DNA of 64,000 bases from Bacillota bacterium (GCA_023439185.1 JAEXOR010000049.1:1-64000), one strand, 5' to 3'; positions 25,758-34,792 are shown, counted from the stretch's first letter. Translations and numbers: made by a program. The notes: generated by a model not told the origin, from the sequence alone.

Positions 25758-26510
25758 GTGAAGTTGAATAAAAAAGTGGTTTACGCATCTTTTTTCTATA
25801 TTATTTTGGTCATGCTGACCGTGCCGGATACCGCCTTTGCCATGCACATTATGGAAGGATTTTTACCGCCCTCCTGGTGCGGCTTATGGTTCGTGCTGAC
25901 GATACCGTTTATCGCCGCCGGCCTGATAGCCATGAACAAGAAGGTGGCGAACAACCCCAAAATGCTCATGCTGCTGGCCTTTGCCGGCGCTTTCGTGTTT
26001 GCCCTGTCGGCGCTGAAAATACCTTCGGTAACCGGCAGCTGTTCGCACCCCACCGGGGTGGGGCTGGGCGCGATACTCTTCGGGCCGGTGGTCATGTCGG
26101 TGCTGGGCACCATTGTGCTGGTTTTCCAAGCGCTTCTGTTAGCCCATGGCGGCATCACCACCCTCGGCGCCAACGCCTTTTCCATGGCGGTGATCGGGCC
26201 GTTTGCGGCTTACGGCATGTACCGGCTGGGCAGAAGCATCGGCCTGCCCCTGTGGCTGGCCGTCTTTCTGGGCGCCGCCATTGGTGACCTGATGACGTAT
26301 GTGACCACTTCCGCTCAACTGGCCCTGGCCTTTCCGGATCCCGCCGGAGGCATAATGATGTCCTTCGGCAAATTTGCCGGCATCTTCGCGGTGACCCAAA
26401 TCCCGCTGGCCGTTACCGAGGGCTTGCTGACAGTGCTGGTATTCAATATGATTTACAATTACAGCCGGGATGAATTGACAGAACTGGCTTTAATCAAGGA
26501 GGTGCGCTAG
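25758..26510 (+). CDS. cbiM: Cobalt ECF transporter substrate-capture protein CbiM
   Basis: 250 residues from the GTG at 25758, chosen for GAGGTG 9 nt upstream. A cleavable leader (residues ~5-30, ending AFA) exposes MHIMEGFLP, the metal-binding N-terminal Met-His segment of CbiM/NikM. Seven hydrophobic segments follow; 'SVTGSCSHPTGVGLGAILFGP' carries a second conserved His and 'GGITTLGANAFSMAVIGP' and 'AIGDLMTYVTTS' are family signatures. It captures Co(II) (or Ni(II)) in the membrane. Regulation by the upstream cobalamin riboswitch supports cobalt. The usual energising partners CbiQ and CbiO are not encoded next to it. Confidence 0.95.
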   Translation: MKLNKKVVYASFFYIILVMLTVPDTAFAMHIMEGFLPPSWCGLWFVLTIPFIAAGLIAMNKKVANNPKMLMLLAFAGAFVFALSALKIPSVTGSCSHPTGVGLGAILFGPVVMSVLGTIVLVFQALLLAHGGITTLGANAFSMAVIGPFAAYGMYRLGRSIGLPLWLAVFLGAAIGDLMTYVTTSAQLALAFPDPAGGIMMSFGKFAGIFAVTQIPLAVTEGLLTVLVFNMIYNYSRDELTELALIKEVR

Positions 26511-26806
26511 TGGACAACAATAAGAGAACTTACACCTTGCTGTTGATTGCCGCTATCTTCATCCTCACGGTAACTCCGCTGGTTTTTGTCGGCGGGGCTG
26601 AGTTCGGGGGGGCCGACGGCGAAGCCGAGGAAATGATTACCGAGATTAAACCTGATTACGAGCCCTGGTTCACATCATTCTGGGAGCCCCCCAGCGGTGA
26701 AATAGAAAGCCTGCTGTTCGCCCTGCAGGGCGCCCTGGGAGCCGGATTCATATTCTATTACCTCGGTTACAAGCGTGGCTTGCACGAGGTAAAAAAGAAA
26801 AGTTGA
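26510..26806 (+). CDS. cbiN: Cobalt ECF transporter accessory protein CbiN
   Basis: 98 residues, with a GTG start overlapping the cbiM stop by one base and AAGGAGG 7 nt upstream. Two membrane helices (about 8-28 and 68-86) flank an external loop with 'GGADGEAEEMITEIKPDYEPWFTSFWEPPSGEIESLLFALQG'-like spacing, typical of CbiN. It helps CbiM load metal. CbiQ/CbiO are absent downstream; a short T-run follows the stop, then a new leader and an unrelated ABC operon. Confidence 0.93.
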   Translation: MDNNKRTYTLLLIAAIFILTVTPLVFVGGAEFGGADGEAEEMITEIKPDYEPWFTSFWEPPSGEIESLLFALQGALGAGFIFYYLGYKRGLHEVKKKS

Positions 26807-27097
26807 TTAGTTAATTTTTTTACGAATTTGATATTGAAAGGTTGTGTCGTTTAATATAAAATAATGAGTAATGAAATGATGGTCAGAACCATCTTGTGCC
26901 GGTTTTGAAAAATCGGTCTTTAATGCAGGTTTGCAATACACAGGATTTAAAAAAGCCATGTAGGCTTGTTCACTTGAGGTGAGAGCTTGCATGGCTTTTG
27001 TTTTTTTGGAACCGGATTACGGAAATCCGTCGCTCAATCAACAGAGAGAGCATTCTTTTCCAACATTATTGATTTATAACCTGAGAGGAGCAACGCA
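26807..27097 (+). promoter_or_regulatory. Hairpin-rich leader upstream of the peptide/nickel-type ABC operon
   Basis: 290 nt with no gene. In order: hairpin gatggt / accatc (26878-26883 / 26888-26893), hairpin ccggtttt / aaaaatcgg (26899-26916), then the strong terminator at 26951-27007, about 90 nt before the ATG of the solute-binding protein. Two small hairpins followed by a terminator inside a leader resemble a riboswitch or attenuator. I do not recognise an aptamer class. Confidence 0.5.
26951..27007 (+). terminator. Intrinsic terminator or attenuator before the ABC operon
   Basis: Arms aaaagccatg-ta-ggct (26951-26966) and agct-tg-catggctttt (26984-26999) with a 17-nt loop, followed by gttttttt (27000-27007). 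It could end the cbiMN transcript or control the next operon. Confidence 0.8.
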
Positions 27098-28705
27098 ATG
27101 AAAAAAATGGCGATGATCGCGGTCCTGCTTTTAGTCCTCTTTACCATGGCCGGCTGCGGCGGCAATGACGCCGCTGAGCAGGAACCGGCTGAAAATCAAG
27201 TTGACACCCAAAGTGAAATTGCGACCTATACCATAGCCGACACCACCGGAGACTGGGGCTTCCCCGCTCCTTATTCCCACTACTCCCGGGGTCCGGGATA
27301 TATCAGGATGAGTTATGTCTTCGACACCCTGGTGTGGAAGGACGACCGGGGTTACGTACCGGCCCTGGCAAATGAATGGACATACAACCAGGAGGAAAAC
27401 AGCTACACCTTCAAACTGAACGAAAACGTCACCTGGCATGACGGGGAAAAATTCACCGCCGCCGATGTGGCTTTTACCATTGAATATACCAGGGAGCACC
27501 CCTACCAGTGGGTTGACACCGCTATCGTCAAATCCGTCGAAGCCTCGGGCGATTACGAAGTAAAAATGTTCCTGGAAAGCCCCTACGCTCCCTTCCTGGA
27601 ATACGTGGGCTGCACGTTGCCGATCCTACCGGAGCACATTTACCGAAACGTGGACGCGCCGGAGGAGTTCCAAACCCCGGAAGCCGCTATCGGCACCGGC
27701 CCCTACATGCTGGCGGACTATAACAAAGCCCAGGGCACATACCTGTTCCAGCGCTACGATAACTACTACCAGGGCCGGCCCGTAGCCGAAAAAATCCAGT
27801 TTGTCAAAACAGGCAACGAGACCGTGGCTGCGGCCTTGAGGCAAAAGCAGGTCAATGCCGCCCAGGTGCCCCCGGACCTCAATGAAGCAATGGCCGGGGA
27901 AGGTTTCACTGTATTAAAGGGCGCCCACGACTGGGTGGCCAAACTGGTGATCAACCATCAAAAAGAGCCTCTTTCGAGCAAGGAATTTCGCCAGGCTCTG
28001 GCCTACGCCGTAGACAGGCAGGCGCTGGTGGACACCTGCCTCAGGGGATACGGCCTGGCGGGCAGCCCCGGACTTGTGCCTTCGGACAGCAAGTGGTACA
28101 ACGGTAAAATGGACGGCGTTTACGCCCACGACCCGGCCAAAGCGGCGGAAATCCTGACCGGTCTTGGATACGTTAAAAATGGCGATTACTTTACCAGGGA
28201 CGGCAAGCCCCTGGAGCTGGAACTGTTGTTCAGTTCAGCAAGCGGCGGCAATGTGGGCGAACGCGAAGCCGAAATGATTAAATCACATCTGGAAAGCGCG
28301 GGCATCAAAATCAACCTGCGGGGCGTCGATGCCAAGACACTGGACACCCAGGTAGTGGAATGGCAATTCGACCTGGCCCTGAGCGGGCACGGCGGATTGG
28401 GCGGCGATCCGGACCAGTTCAACCGGGCCATTCTTGGTCAGGGCTTTAACAGCGCCAGGTACCAGGGCAATCAGGAACTGGTTGCCGCCCTCAAGCAGCA
28501 GATAACCGCGATGGACTCCGGGAAACGCAAAGAATACCTGGATAAAGTGCAGGAGCTTTACGCCGAAGAGATGCCTGCTTTGCCCCTGTTCTATAATACC
28601 TATTTCTGGGTGCACGACGGGCAGGTCAACCTGTTTTACACCATGCAGGGTATCGGCATCGGAGTGCCCATTCCCTTAAATAAAATGTCCTTTATCAGCA
28701 ATTAA
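27098..28705 (+). CDS. ABC transporter solute-binding lipoprotein, peptide/nickel family (SBP_bac_5)
   Basis: 535 residues. Lipoprotein signal with lipobox MAGC (Cys 20), then a 'GNDAAEQEPAENQ' linker. The body has the family landmarks 'PALANEWTYNQEENSYTFKLNENVTWHDG', 'FTAADVAFTIEYTRE', 'GTGPYMLADYN', 'SSKEFRQALAYAVDRQALVD' and 'LPLFYNTYFWVHD'. It delivers ligand to the permeases encoded next. The ligand could be a peptide, a metal or a metal chelate; the nearby cobalt genes and FmdE-like gene make a metal-related ligand attractive but unproven. ATG start with GAGAGGAG upstream. Confidence 0.92.
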   Translation: MKKMAMIAVLLLVLFTMAGCGGNDAAEQEPAENQVDTQSEIATYTIADTTGDWGFPAPYSHYSRGPGYIRMSYVFDTLVWKDDRGYVPALANEWTYNQEENSYTFKLNENVTWHDGEKFTAADVAFTIEYTREHPYQWVDTAIVKSVEASGDYEVKMFLESPYAPFLEYVGCTLPILPEHIYRNVDAPEEFQTPEAAIGTGPYMLADYNKAQGTYLFQRYDNYYQGRPVAEKIQFVKTGNETVAAALRQKQVNAAQVPPDLNEAMAGEGFTVLKGAHDWVAKLVINHQKEPLSSKEFRQALAYAVDRQALVDTCLRGYGLAGSPGLVPSDSKWYNGKMDGVYAHDPAKAAEILTGLGYVKNGDYFTRDGKPLELELLFSSASGGNVGEREAEMIKSHLESAGIKINLRGVDAKTLDTQVVEWQFDLALSGHGGLGGDPDQFNRAILGQGFNSARYQGNQELVAALKQQITAMDSGKRKEYLDKVQELYAEEMPALPLFYNTYFWVHDGQVNLFYTMQGIGIGVPIPLNKMSFISN

Positions 28706-28779
28706 CCCGGCATTTTGCGCGCCGGTACGGCAATAGCCGGCCGGCGCACATAAACACAGGAAAGTGAACTTCAAACGTA

Positions 28780-29751
28780 ATGAGTTTTAAAACGCAGGTT
28801 ATTAATTATATCCTCGCCCTGGCTGTAATTGTCAGTCTGAACTTTATCCTGCCGCGGCTGATGCCCGGCGACCCGCTGCTGGCCATTTACGGCGACACCG
28901 CCATGGTGGCCATGACCCCGAAACTGGAAGCCGAACTGGTGCGGCGCTTCGCCCTGGACCAGTCCATAGGTCAACAGTTTGTCGCCTACATCGGCTCAAT
29001 GTTGCGGGGAGACCTGGGGCACTCTTACTATCACAACGCGCCGGTGTCGGCGGTGATCAAAGGTTACCTGCCCTGGACCATGCTGCTGGCCGGTTCGGCC
29101 CTCGTTATTTCAACCCTGCTGGGGCTGATCATGGGCATTGAATCCGGCGCCAGGCGGGACCGGCCCCTGGATAAAATAATGCTGGCCGGTTTAATGCTTT
29201 TCAGCGGCCTGCCGGATTTTTTCCTGGCCATCCTGCTGCTGTTGTTTTTCGGCGTCACCCTGCACCTGGCCCCCCTGGCCGGGGCCATGACCCCTTACGC
29301 GGGGTACGGCGGAGTTGCCCTGTTGCTGGACGTGCTGCACCACCTGGCACTGCCCCTGACCGCCCTGGTCCTGGCCCGGGTGACGGGCGCCTACCTGCTG
29401 ACGCGCAACACCATGATCACCACCCTGGGCGAATCATTTATCGTCACCGCCCGGGCCAAGGGCTGCCGGGAACACAGCATCCGCTACCGGCACGCCGGGC
29501 GCAACGCCCTGCTGCCGGTGGTCACTTCCGCCGGGCTTATGTTTGCCCGGCTTTTCACCGGCACGCTGTTCGTGGAGATCGTGTTCGCCTATCCCGGTTT
29601 GGGCACGCTGCTCTACAATGCCCTGCTGACCAGGGATTACCCGCTGATGCAGGGTGTGCTGCTGCTGGTGACGCTAATGGTGCTGACCATCAATTACCTC
29701 CTGGATGTGCTGTACCGGAGGATCGACCCGAGGATTAAATATGCACGTTAA
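28780..29751 (+). CDS. ABC transporter permease, DppB/OppB/NikB family
   Basis: 323 residues. Six membrane helices and the OppB-type start 'ILALAVIVSLNFILPRLMPGDPLLAIYG'. The EAA loop that contacts the ATPase is 'IVTARAKGCREHSIRYRHAGRNALLPVVT' (about 225-253). The conserved 'TLFVEIVFAYPGLGTLLYNAL' precedes the last helix. It pairs with the next permease, whose gene overlaps its 3' end by 11 nt. Confidence 0.93.
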   Translation: MSFKTQVINYILALAVIVSLNFILPRLMPGDPLLAIYGDTAMVAMTPKLEAELVRRFALDQSIGQQFVAYIGSMLRGDLGHSYYHNAPVSAVIKGYLPWTMLLAGSALVISTLLGLIMGIESGARRDRPLDKIMLAGLMLFSGLPDFFLAILLLLFFGVTLHLAPLAGAMTPYAGYGGVALLLDVLHHLALPLTALVLARVTGAYLLTRNTMITTLGESFIVTARAKGCREHSIRYRHAGRNALLPVVTSAGLMFARLFTGTLFVEIVFAYPGLGTLLYNALLTRDYPLMQGVLLLVTLMVLTINYLLDVLYRRIDPRIKYAR

Positions 29752-30598
29752 CTACTTTTTTGAGGTGAAGCGCAATCCCGCCGGGCGCGCCGGTCTGGCG
29801 CTGCTGCTTCTGATACTGGCGCTGGCCCTGCTGGCGCCGGTGCTGAGCGCTTACCAGCCCGCGGAATACACCGGCGATATTTTCAGCCCGCCCACGGCGC
29901 AGTACCGGCTGGGGACCAACGATGTGGGCCAGGACGTTTGGTCGCAGCTCCTGTACGGAGCCCGCACTTCCCTGGTCGTGGCCTGCGGCACCGCCGCGCT
30001 GTCCACCTTTTTGAGCCTGCTGGTGGGCGGCACCTGCGCCTATTTCGGCGGCCTGTACGACCGTTTCTGGATGCGGCTGGTAGACACGCTGATGGTCATC
30101 CCGCCGGTGATTGTGGCCATCCTGGCCGCCGCCTACCTGAGGCCCAACGCGCTGCTGCTGGTGCTGCTACTGTCATCCTTCTTCTGGCCCGGGGGCGCCA
30201 GGATTATCCGCGCCCAGACCCTGAGCCTGAAAGAGAAAATGCCGGTTACCGCCGCCCGCACCTTCGGGGCGGGCTGGCTCCATATCATGCGCAGCCATAT
30301 CGTACCGGACCTGGGCCCCATCCTGGCAGCCGTAATGATCCAGGACGCCCGGCGGGCGGTGTTCATGGAGGCCGGCCTGTCGTTTCTGGGTATCGCCGAC
30401 CCGTCCATGGTCAGTTGGGGTAAAATGATGCAGCAGGCGCTGGCCTTTACCTACCTGGATGTCTGGAAATGGTGGCTTCTGCCCACCGGATTCGCCCTTT
30501 CGCTGACCCTGACGGGCTTTACCTTTACCGGCCTGGCCCTGGAGTCCGCGTTAAATCCCCGGCTGCGCAAAGAGGTGCGTCACATTGCTGAACATTAA
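29741..30598 (+). CDS. ABC transporter permease, DppC/OppC/NikC family
   Basis: 285 residues from the ATG at 29741, which overlaps the OppB-like gene by 11 nt and has GAGGA upstream. N-terminal helix then 'PPTAQYRLGTNDVGQDVWSQLLYGARTSL', the typical OppC beta-turn region. EAA loop 'VTAARTFGAGWLHIMRSHIVPDLGPIL' (about 165-190) and the conserved 'AVFMEAGLSFLGIADPSMVSWGKM'. It overlaps the following ATPase gene by 14 nt. It forms the heterodimeric channel with the OppB-like protein. Confidence 0.93.
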   Translation: MHVNYFFEVKRNPAGRAGLALLLLILALALLAPVLSAYQPAEYTGDIFSPPTAQYRLGTNDVGQDVWSQLLYGARTSLVVACGTAALSTFLSLLVGGTCAYFGGLYDRFWMRLVDTLMVIPPVIVAILAAAYLRPNALLLVLLLSSFFWPGGARIIRAQTLSLKEKMPVTAARTFGAGWLHIMRSHIVPDLGPILAAVMIQDARRAVFMEAGLSFLGIADPSMVSWGKMMQQALAFTYLDVWKWWLLPTGFALSLTLTGFTFTGLALESALNPRLRKEVRHIAEH

Positions 30599-32318
30599 AA
30601 ACTTAACCGTTTCATACAACCACCAACCGGTTTTGCAGGATCTTAATCTGGCTATCCGCCGGGGGGAAACGGTGTCTGTAATCGGTGAATCCGGGGCCGG
30701 CAAAACTACCCTGGGCCTTTCCGTCATGGGCCTGGTGGAGGGAACATGCGCCGGGGAAATTATTGTCGACGGAGATAACATCCCGGCCCTGTCCGGGGAG
30801 CAGCTCCGCCGCCTGCGGGGCCAAAAGCTGGCCATGGTTTTCCAAAACGTGGCGGACGCCCTGCATCCCCTGTACACTATCCTGGACCAGATCGCGGAGG
30901 CCGTCACGGCGCACCATCCCGGGGACCGGACCTCCGCCGTCCACCGGGCCCGGGAGCTGCTGGCGGAAGTGGGACTGCGGGCTGACTGCGGCGCGGCGTA
31001 CCCCCATCAGCTCAGCGGCGGGGAAAAACAGCGGGCGCTGATCGCCATGGCCCTGGCCAATGACCCGGAAGCGGTGGTACTGGACGAACCCACCGCCTCC
31101 CTGGACGCGCTGACCAAGGCGGAAATTATCCGTTTGCTGCGCCGTAAAATGGCGGGCCGCACCGCCCTGGTGGTCACCCACGACATTAGCGCCGCCGCCG
31201 GACTAACCGACAAAATGGTGGTATTGTACGGGGGCCGGATCATGGAGGCCGGGGCCACCGGCGGTTTATTGACTGCGCCGCGCCATCCTTACACCAGGGG
31301 ACTGCTCCGGGCTTACCCCGGTTTGGCCTCCACCAAGGACCTGCAGGGGATCCCCGGCCGTTTCCGGAGCGGCGTGGAGGGCTGCCCCTTCCACCCCCGC
31401 TGTACGCAAAAAATTGATCTTTGCGCCAGGGAAGTGCCGCAGCCCGCTGAAACAGGCGACCGCCTGGTGGCCTGCCACCGGGGCGGCATCATCCCCCAGC
31501 TGGAACTGCGGGCAGTGGGCAAAGCATACGGCAGCCTGCAGGCGGTGCGGGACATCAGCCTCACCCTTTACCAGGGGGAAACCATCGCCCTGGTGGGCGA
31601 AAGCGGTTCGGGCAAAACGACTCTGGCCAAAACAATCATGGGCCTGTTTAACGATTACACGGGCGAAATATTGCTGGAAGGCCAAAAATTCCCGCCGGGC
31701 GCCGGGGAGTTTTATGACCAGGTGCAGATGATCTTCCAGAACCCCGGCGAATCCATCAGCCACCGCATGAACGTGCTGCAGGCGGTGCAAGAACCCCTGG
31801 ACGTCCGCAACAGCTTAAGCGAAACAGAAAAACTGGCCCGGGTGAAGCAGGTTTTGGACGAGGTGGAATTGCCCGGCGACGACGCTTTTTTGAGCAAATA
31901 TCCCCATCACCTGAGCGGCGGTGAGGCGCAGCGGGTGGCCATCGCCCGGGCGCTGGCGCTGAACCCCAGGGTGCTGGTGGCCGACGAGCCCACCTCGGCC
32001 CTGGACGCCAGCGTGCAGGCCAAGATTATGAAATTGCTGCTTAACCTGCAGGAAAAAAGAGGCCTGGCCATCCTGCTGATTACCCATGACATCGCCCTGG
32101 CCAAAAAGGTCAGCGACCGGCTGGCGGTGATGGCTAAAGGCAGTATTGTCGAGGAGGGGCCGGCGGGCGAAGTGGTGCACAACCCGCGCCACGCCTATAC
32201 CAGGCAATTGCTGGACCCGGCCTCCGCCGGAACGGACAACGGAATATTAAAAAAGGAGTGGTTTATTGATGTGTATGGAAACGAACCAGGAAAAGAGCAG
32301 TTGGGAAAAGGCGGTTGA
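30585..32318 (+). CDS. Fused double ABC ATPase (OppD-OppF type)
   Basis: 577 residues holding two nucleotide-binding domains. First: Walker A GESGAGKTT (about 35-43), signature LSGGEKQR (about 144), Walker B 'AVVLDEPTASLDA'. Then the oligopeptide-type C-terminal motif 'GCPFHPRC' with further cysteines (about 265-290). Second: Walker A GESGSGKTT (about 337-345), signature LSGGEAQR (about 445), Walker B 'VLVADEPTSALDA'. Both sites look functional. In many Opp/Dpp/Nik systems these are two genes; here they are one chain. TTG start at 30585, 14 nt inside the permease gene, with GAGGTG upstream. Confidence 0.95.
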   Translation: MLNIKNLTVSYNHQPVLQDLNLAIRRGETVSVIGESGAGKTTLGLSVMGLVEGTCAGEIIVDGDNIPALSGEQLRRLRGQKLAMVFQNVADALHPLYTILDQIAEAVTAHHPGDRTSAVHRARELLAEVGLRADCGAAYPHQLSGGEKQRALIAMALANDPEAVVLDEPTASLDALTKAEIIRLLRRKMAGRTALVVTHDISAAAGLTDKMVVLYGGRIMEAGATGGLLTAPRHPYTRGLLRAYPGLASTKDLQGIPGRFRSGVEGCPFHPRCTQKIDLCAREVPQPAETGDRLVACHRGGIIPQLELRAVGKAYGSLQAVRDISLTLYQGETIALVGESGSGKTTLAKTIMGLFNDYTGEILLEGQKFPPGAGEFYDQVQMIFQNPGESISHRMNVLQAVQEPLDVRNSLSETEKLARVKQVLDEVELPGDDAFLSKYPHHLSGGEAQRVAIARALALNPRVLVADEPTSALDASVQAKIMKLLLNLQEKRGLAILLITHDIALAKKVSDRLAVMAKGSIVEEGPAGEVVHNPRHAYTRQLLDPASAGTDNGILKKEWFIDVYGNEPGKEQLGKGG

Positions 32319-32889
32319 GTTTCACGGGCATATCTGCCCGGGGCTGACCATCGGTTACCGGGTGTCTGAAATCGCCCTGCAGGAACTGGAAGCAATCCGC
32401 TCCGCCGACGAGGAACTGGTGGCCATCGTAGAAAACGACGCCTGCGGCGTCGATGCCGTCCAGGTGCTCACCGGCTGCAGTATCGGCAAGGGCAACCTGA
32501 TTTACCGGGATTACGGCAAACAGGTCTACACCTTCGCCTGCCGGCAAAGCGGCAAGGCGGTGCGGGTGGCGGTAAAAAACACCATCTGGCGCCAGGACCC
32601 GGAATACCTGGAGCTGAGACAAAAATACTTCAGCGGCATGGCCACCGACGCGGAAAAAGAAGCCTTCCAGGGCTTTCAGCAGGACCTGACCCGCCGCATC
32701 AAGGAAATGCCGGCGGAGGAATTCTGCGCGGTGCGCCACATTGATATCGAGCCGCCCGGCAAGGCCCGCATCTTTAATTCCGTCCCCTGCGCCCAGTGCG
32801 GCGAACCGGTGATGGAGCCCCGGGCCCGGGTCAAAGAGGGCAAAATTGTGTGCATCCCCTGCTCCGACGAATACAGCCGCGGGTGGTAA
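32269..32889 (+). CDS. FmdE-family metal-binding protein with C-terminal zinc ribbon
   Basis: 206 residues from the ATG at 32269 (AAGGAG 10 nt upstream), overlapping the fused ATPase gene by 50 nt. N-terminal FmdE domain: 'FHGHICPGLTIGYR' (His-x-His-x-Cys) and 'ENDACGVDAVQVLTGCSIGKGNL' with conserved cysteines. C-terminal zinc ribbon: CAQC ... CIPC (about 174-198). FmdE proteins are named from the molybdenum formylmethanofuran dehydrogenase operon; their role outside methanogens is unclear, with metal binding or trafficking likely. Its overlap with the transporter operon suggests a job linked to the imported ligand. Confidence 0.9.
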   Translation: MCMETNQEKSSWEKAVEFHGHICPGLTIGYRVSEIALQELEAIRSADEELVAIVENDACGVDAVQVLTGCSIGKGNLIYRDYGKQVYTFACRQSGKAVRVAVKNTIWRQDPEYLELRQKYFSGMATDAEKEAFQGFQQDLTRRIKEMPAEEFCAVRHIDIEPPGKARIFNSVPCAQCGEPVMEPRARVKEGKIVCIPCSDEYSRGW

Positions 32890-32905
32890 TCATTAAAAGT
32901 TTTTA

Positions 32906-32984
32906 TCCAACAGCCTCATCATGGCCCGGTAGTAAGTACGGCATTCATCGGTGGTCGGCATTCCGGTGTGATGAAGCTGTTGGA
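32906..32984. repeat. 16-bp inverted repeat, possible bidirectional terminator
   Basis: Arms tccaacagcctcatca (32906-32921) and tgatgaagctgttgga (32969-32984), 15 of 16 pairs, 47-nt spacer. It lies between the convergent FmdE-like and NCS2-type permease genes. A tttt precedes the left arm, giving a run of A/U for the minus transcript only. Termination is plausible; a miniature element remnant is an alternative. Confidence 0.5.
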
Positions 32985-33000
32985 TGAACCACCAATGTCG

Positions 33001-34359
33001 CTACCCGTCTTTAGCCTGGGTATACTGTAGATCAGTTCTTGGCGTCAGGTTTTTCCTTTCAAGCAATAAATAGAGAACAATCCCGATAGCCAGCCCGTAT
33101 GCAGCGCCGTACATCGCCAGCACAACAGCCATGACGCCGGCCACCCCTTGTTCAACGTTACTTTGGATTTGTTTGAATCCGGTAACAATGCAGAGATAAC
33201 CGGTTACAATCATAGTTAATGATAGGCCAATGGGTAAAAACGGTTTAAAAAAACTGACCAGCGGCAGTATAAATAATGCTATAAAACCAGCAATCCAGAA
33301 AGTTCCCGCACCGCTATAGATGGAATTCATCGCATTTGGACCGAGCTTGTAACGCTCGGAAACTGTGGCTGTTACTGCTGTCCATATGGGACCGGCCAAA
33401 CCAGGGTACGGAGCGAAAAAGGAATGCAGCACGTTGCGTAACCCTGTGACCAGGTGCACTCTGTCGGCGTTGGTATCTATCTCCTCATCCGACCTAACTT
33501 TGTTGCCCTCATTAACTAGGGATGTGCCGACAATCACGTCCCCAAAGGCGATAATATATGCCACCAGAGCCGTGGGAATTGCGGCCATAAACAAGTCTAT
33601 TCCGGGGAATCCCACTGTAAAGGGAAGGTAGTTCCACATTTGTCCAAAGGCAGGGATTGTGATGCCCCACTGGACGTCCGGCGCCGAGTATTCACGGACC
33701 GCCAGGGCAATAATAATCCCGATTATCATTGCCGGCACCATACCAAAGTTGGCAATAACATTGGCTATCTTGTTTTTTGCCCGCAATTTTTGAAAGCTTA
33801 AGGAAAATAGAATATAGAAACAAATCAGGCTGGCAGCAATTAATGAAATGGGCGTATTGGCCAAGCGGCCGCCGGTTTGGATTTCGCCCATAATCGCAGC
33901 TATACCTGCTCCCAGCAATATTCCTCCTTTAATTGACTTTGGTACACTATTGACCAGTTTACTGCTGATTTTTGTTACCCCTAGTATGAGGAAAATAGCG
34001 GCAACCAAAAGCTGTAAGGCGATCAGTGCCTTGATGGCCTCCGGTCCAGGCTCAAATTGTGTCAAGAACAACACAACCACCGGAATACCAGGCGTAATCC
34101 ACCCTGGTACGAAGGGAACACCCAGCAACGCAGGCAACATAAAGCCTATACCGCAAACAAACACGTAAGCCAGGGCAACCTCATAGGGCAGCCCCAAATG
34201 CTGTTCCAATAAAGGTATCATCCCGAGACTGACCACAAATAAAACAAGCGCTTGCAGGCTTTCTACCAGTTCCCACCTGTAGTGAATAAAAGGCAACCGG
34301 ATCTTAAACGGGCCCAGGGGCCAAAATGGCTGTTCTTTTCCTTCTTCACGTTTGTACAA
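33001..34359 (-). CDS. NCS2/xanthine-uracil permease-like transporter
   Basis: 452 residues with 12-14 membrane helices. 'ESLQALVLFVVSLGMIPLLEQHLGLPYEVAL' and 'FGDVIVGTSLVNEG' resemble the NCS2 (nucleobase-ascorbate) fold, whose substrate site lies between helices 3 and 10. The conserved NCS2 QH and NxxAxxxGP motifs are not clearly present, so a purine or pyrimidine substrate is uncertain; some family members take other anions. Single minus-strand gene with ATG-type start and AGGAGG upstream (34367-34372 on the complement). It is not co-directional with either neighbour operon. Confidence 0.75.
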   Translation of the reverse strand: MYKREEGKEQPFWPLGPFKIRLPFIHYRWELVESLQALVLFVVSLGMIPLLEQHLGLPYEVALAYVFVCGIGFMLPALLGVPFVPGWITPGIPVVVLFLTQFEPGPEAIKALIALQLLVAAIFLILGVTKISSKLVNSVPKSIKGGILLGAGIAAIMGEIQTGGRLANTPISLIAASLICFYILFSLSFQKLRAKNKIANVIANFGMVPAMIIGIIIALAVREYSAPDVQWGITIPAFGQMWNYLPFTVGFPGIDLFMAAIPTALVAYIIAFGDVIVGTSLVNEGNKVRSDEEIDTNADRVHLVTGLRNVLHSFFAPYPGLAGPIWTAVTATVSERYKLGPNAMNSIYSGAGTFWIAGFIALFILPLVSFFKPFLPIGLSLTMIVTGYLCIVTGFKQIQSNVEQGVAGVMAVVLAMYGAAYGLAIGIVLYLLLERKNLTPRTDLQYTQAKDG

Positions 34360-34792
34360 TGCTAATCATTCCTCCTATCGGAATCCAATTATGTTGCATA
34401 CAACTTCAAACGCATCCTATGTCAATTTACTCTCATAGCTATCCCCCCCACTGCTTAATAAAATAGATGACTGGATATCCGAAAAATGAATCAGTTTATA
34501 TTTATGTGTATTTTCTGATATTTTAGATTTTTAATATATGATTCACCCCTCATTTTACTTCAAAAAAAATTCCCTTCTGCCCGGGAAAAATAAAAAATTA
34601 CTTGACACCTGATTCACCTCATATATTATAAGGATTATAGCAGGTATCTAAATAGATGTCTACAGAAAAATTAGAATATTTTAAACAATAGGACTTTTTC
34701 GCCATTTCAACAAAAAGGGCTGCCACCCCTACGTACCGTCAAGGTCACAAACCTTTTATATTGCATTGTAAACGTGGATCTTTTTATATAAA
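34360..34792. other. AT-rich promoter region upstream of the KAS III-like gene
   Basis: 430 bp, no gene. Three copies of the heptamer TGAATCA/TGATTCA lie here (near 34486, 34541 and 34610), plus the promoter at 34602-34629 and the operator-like site at 34653-34662. The first 20 nt hold the ribosome site of the minus-strand permease. Confidence 0.6.
34602..34662 (+). promoter_or_regulatory. Sigma-A promoter plus operator-like palindrome for the KAS III-like gene
   Basis: TTGACA (34602-34607), 16-nt spacer, TATTAT (34624-34629). Downstream is tagatgtcta (34653-34662) within the 19-mer tagatgtctacagaaaaat, which recurs exactly inverted at 35901-35919 before the TetR gene. The spacer also holds ctgattcacctc, an inverted copy of the 35953-35964 sequence. 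Confidence 0.65.
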
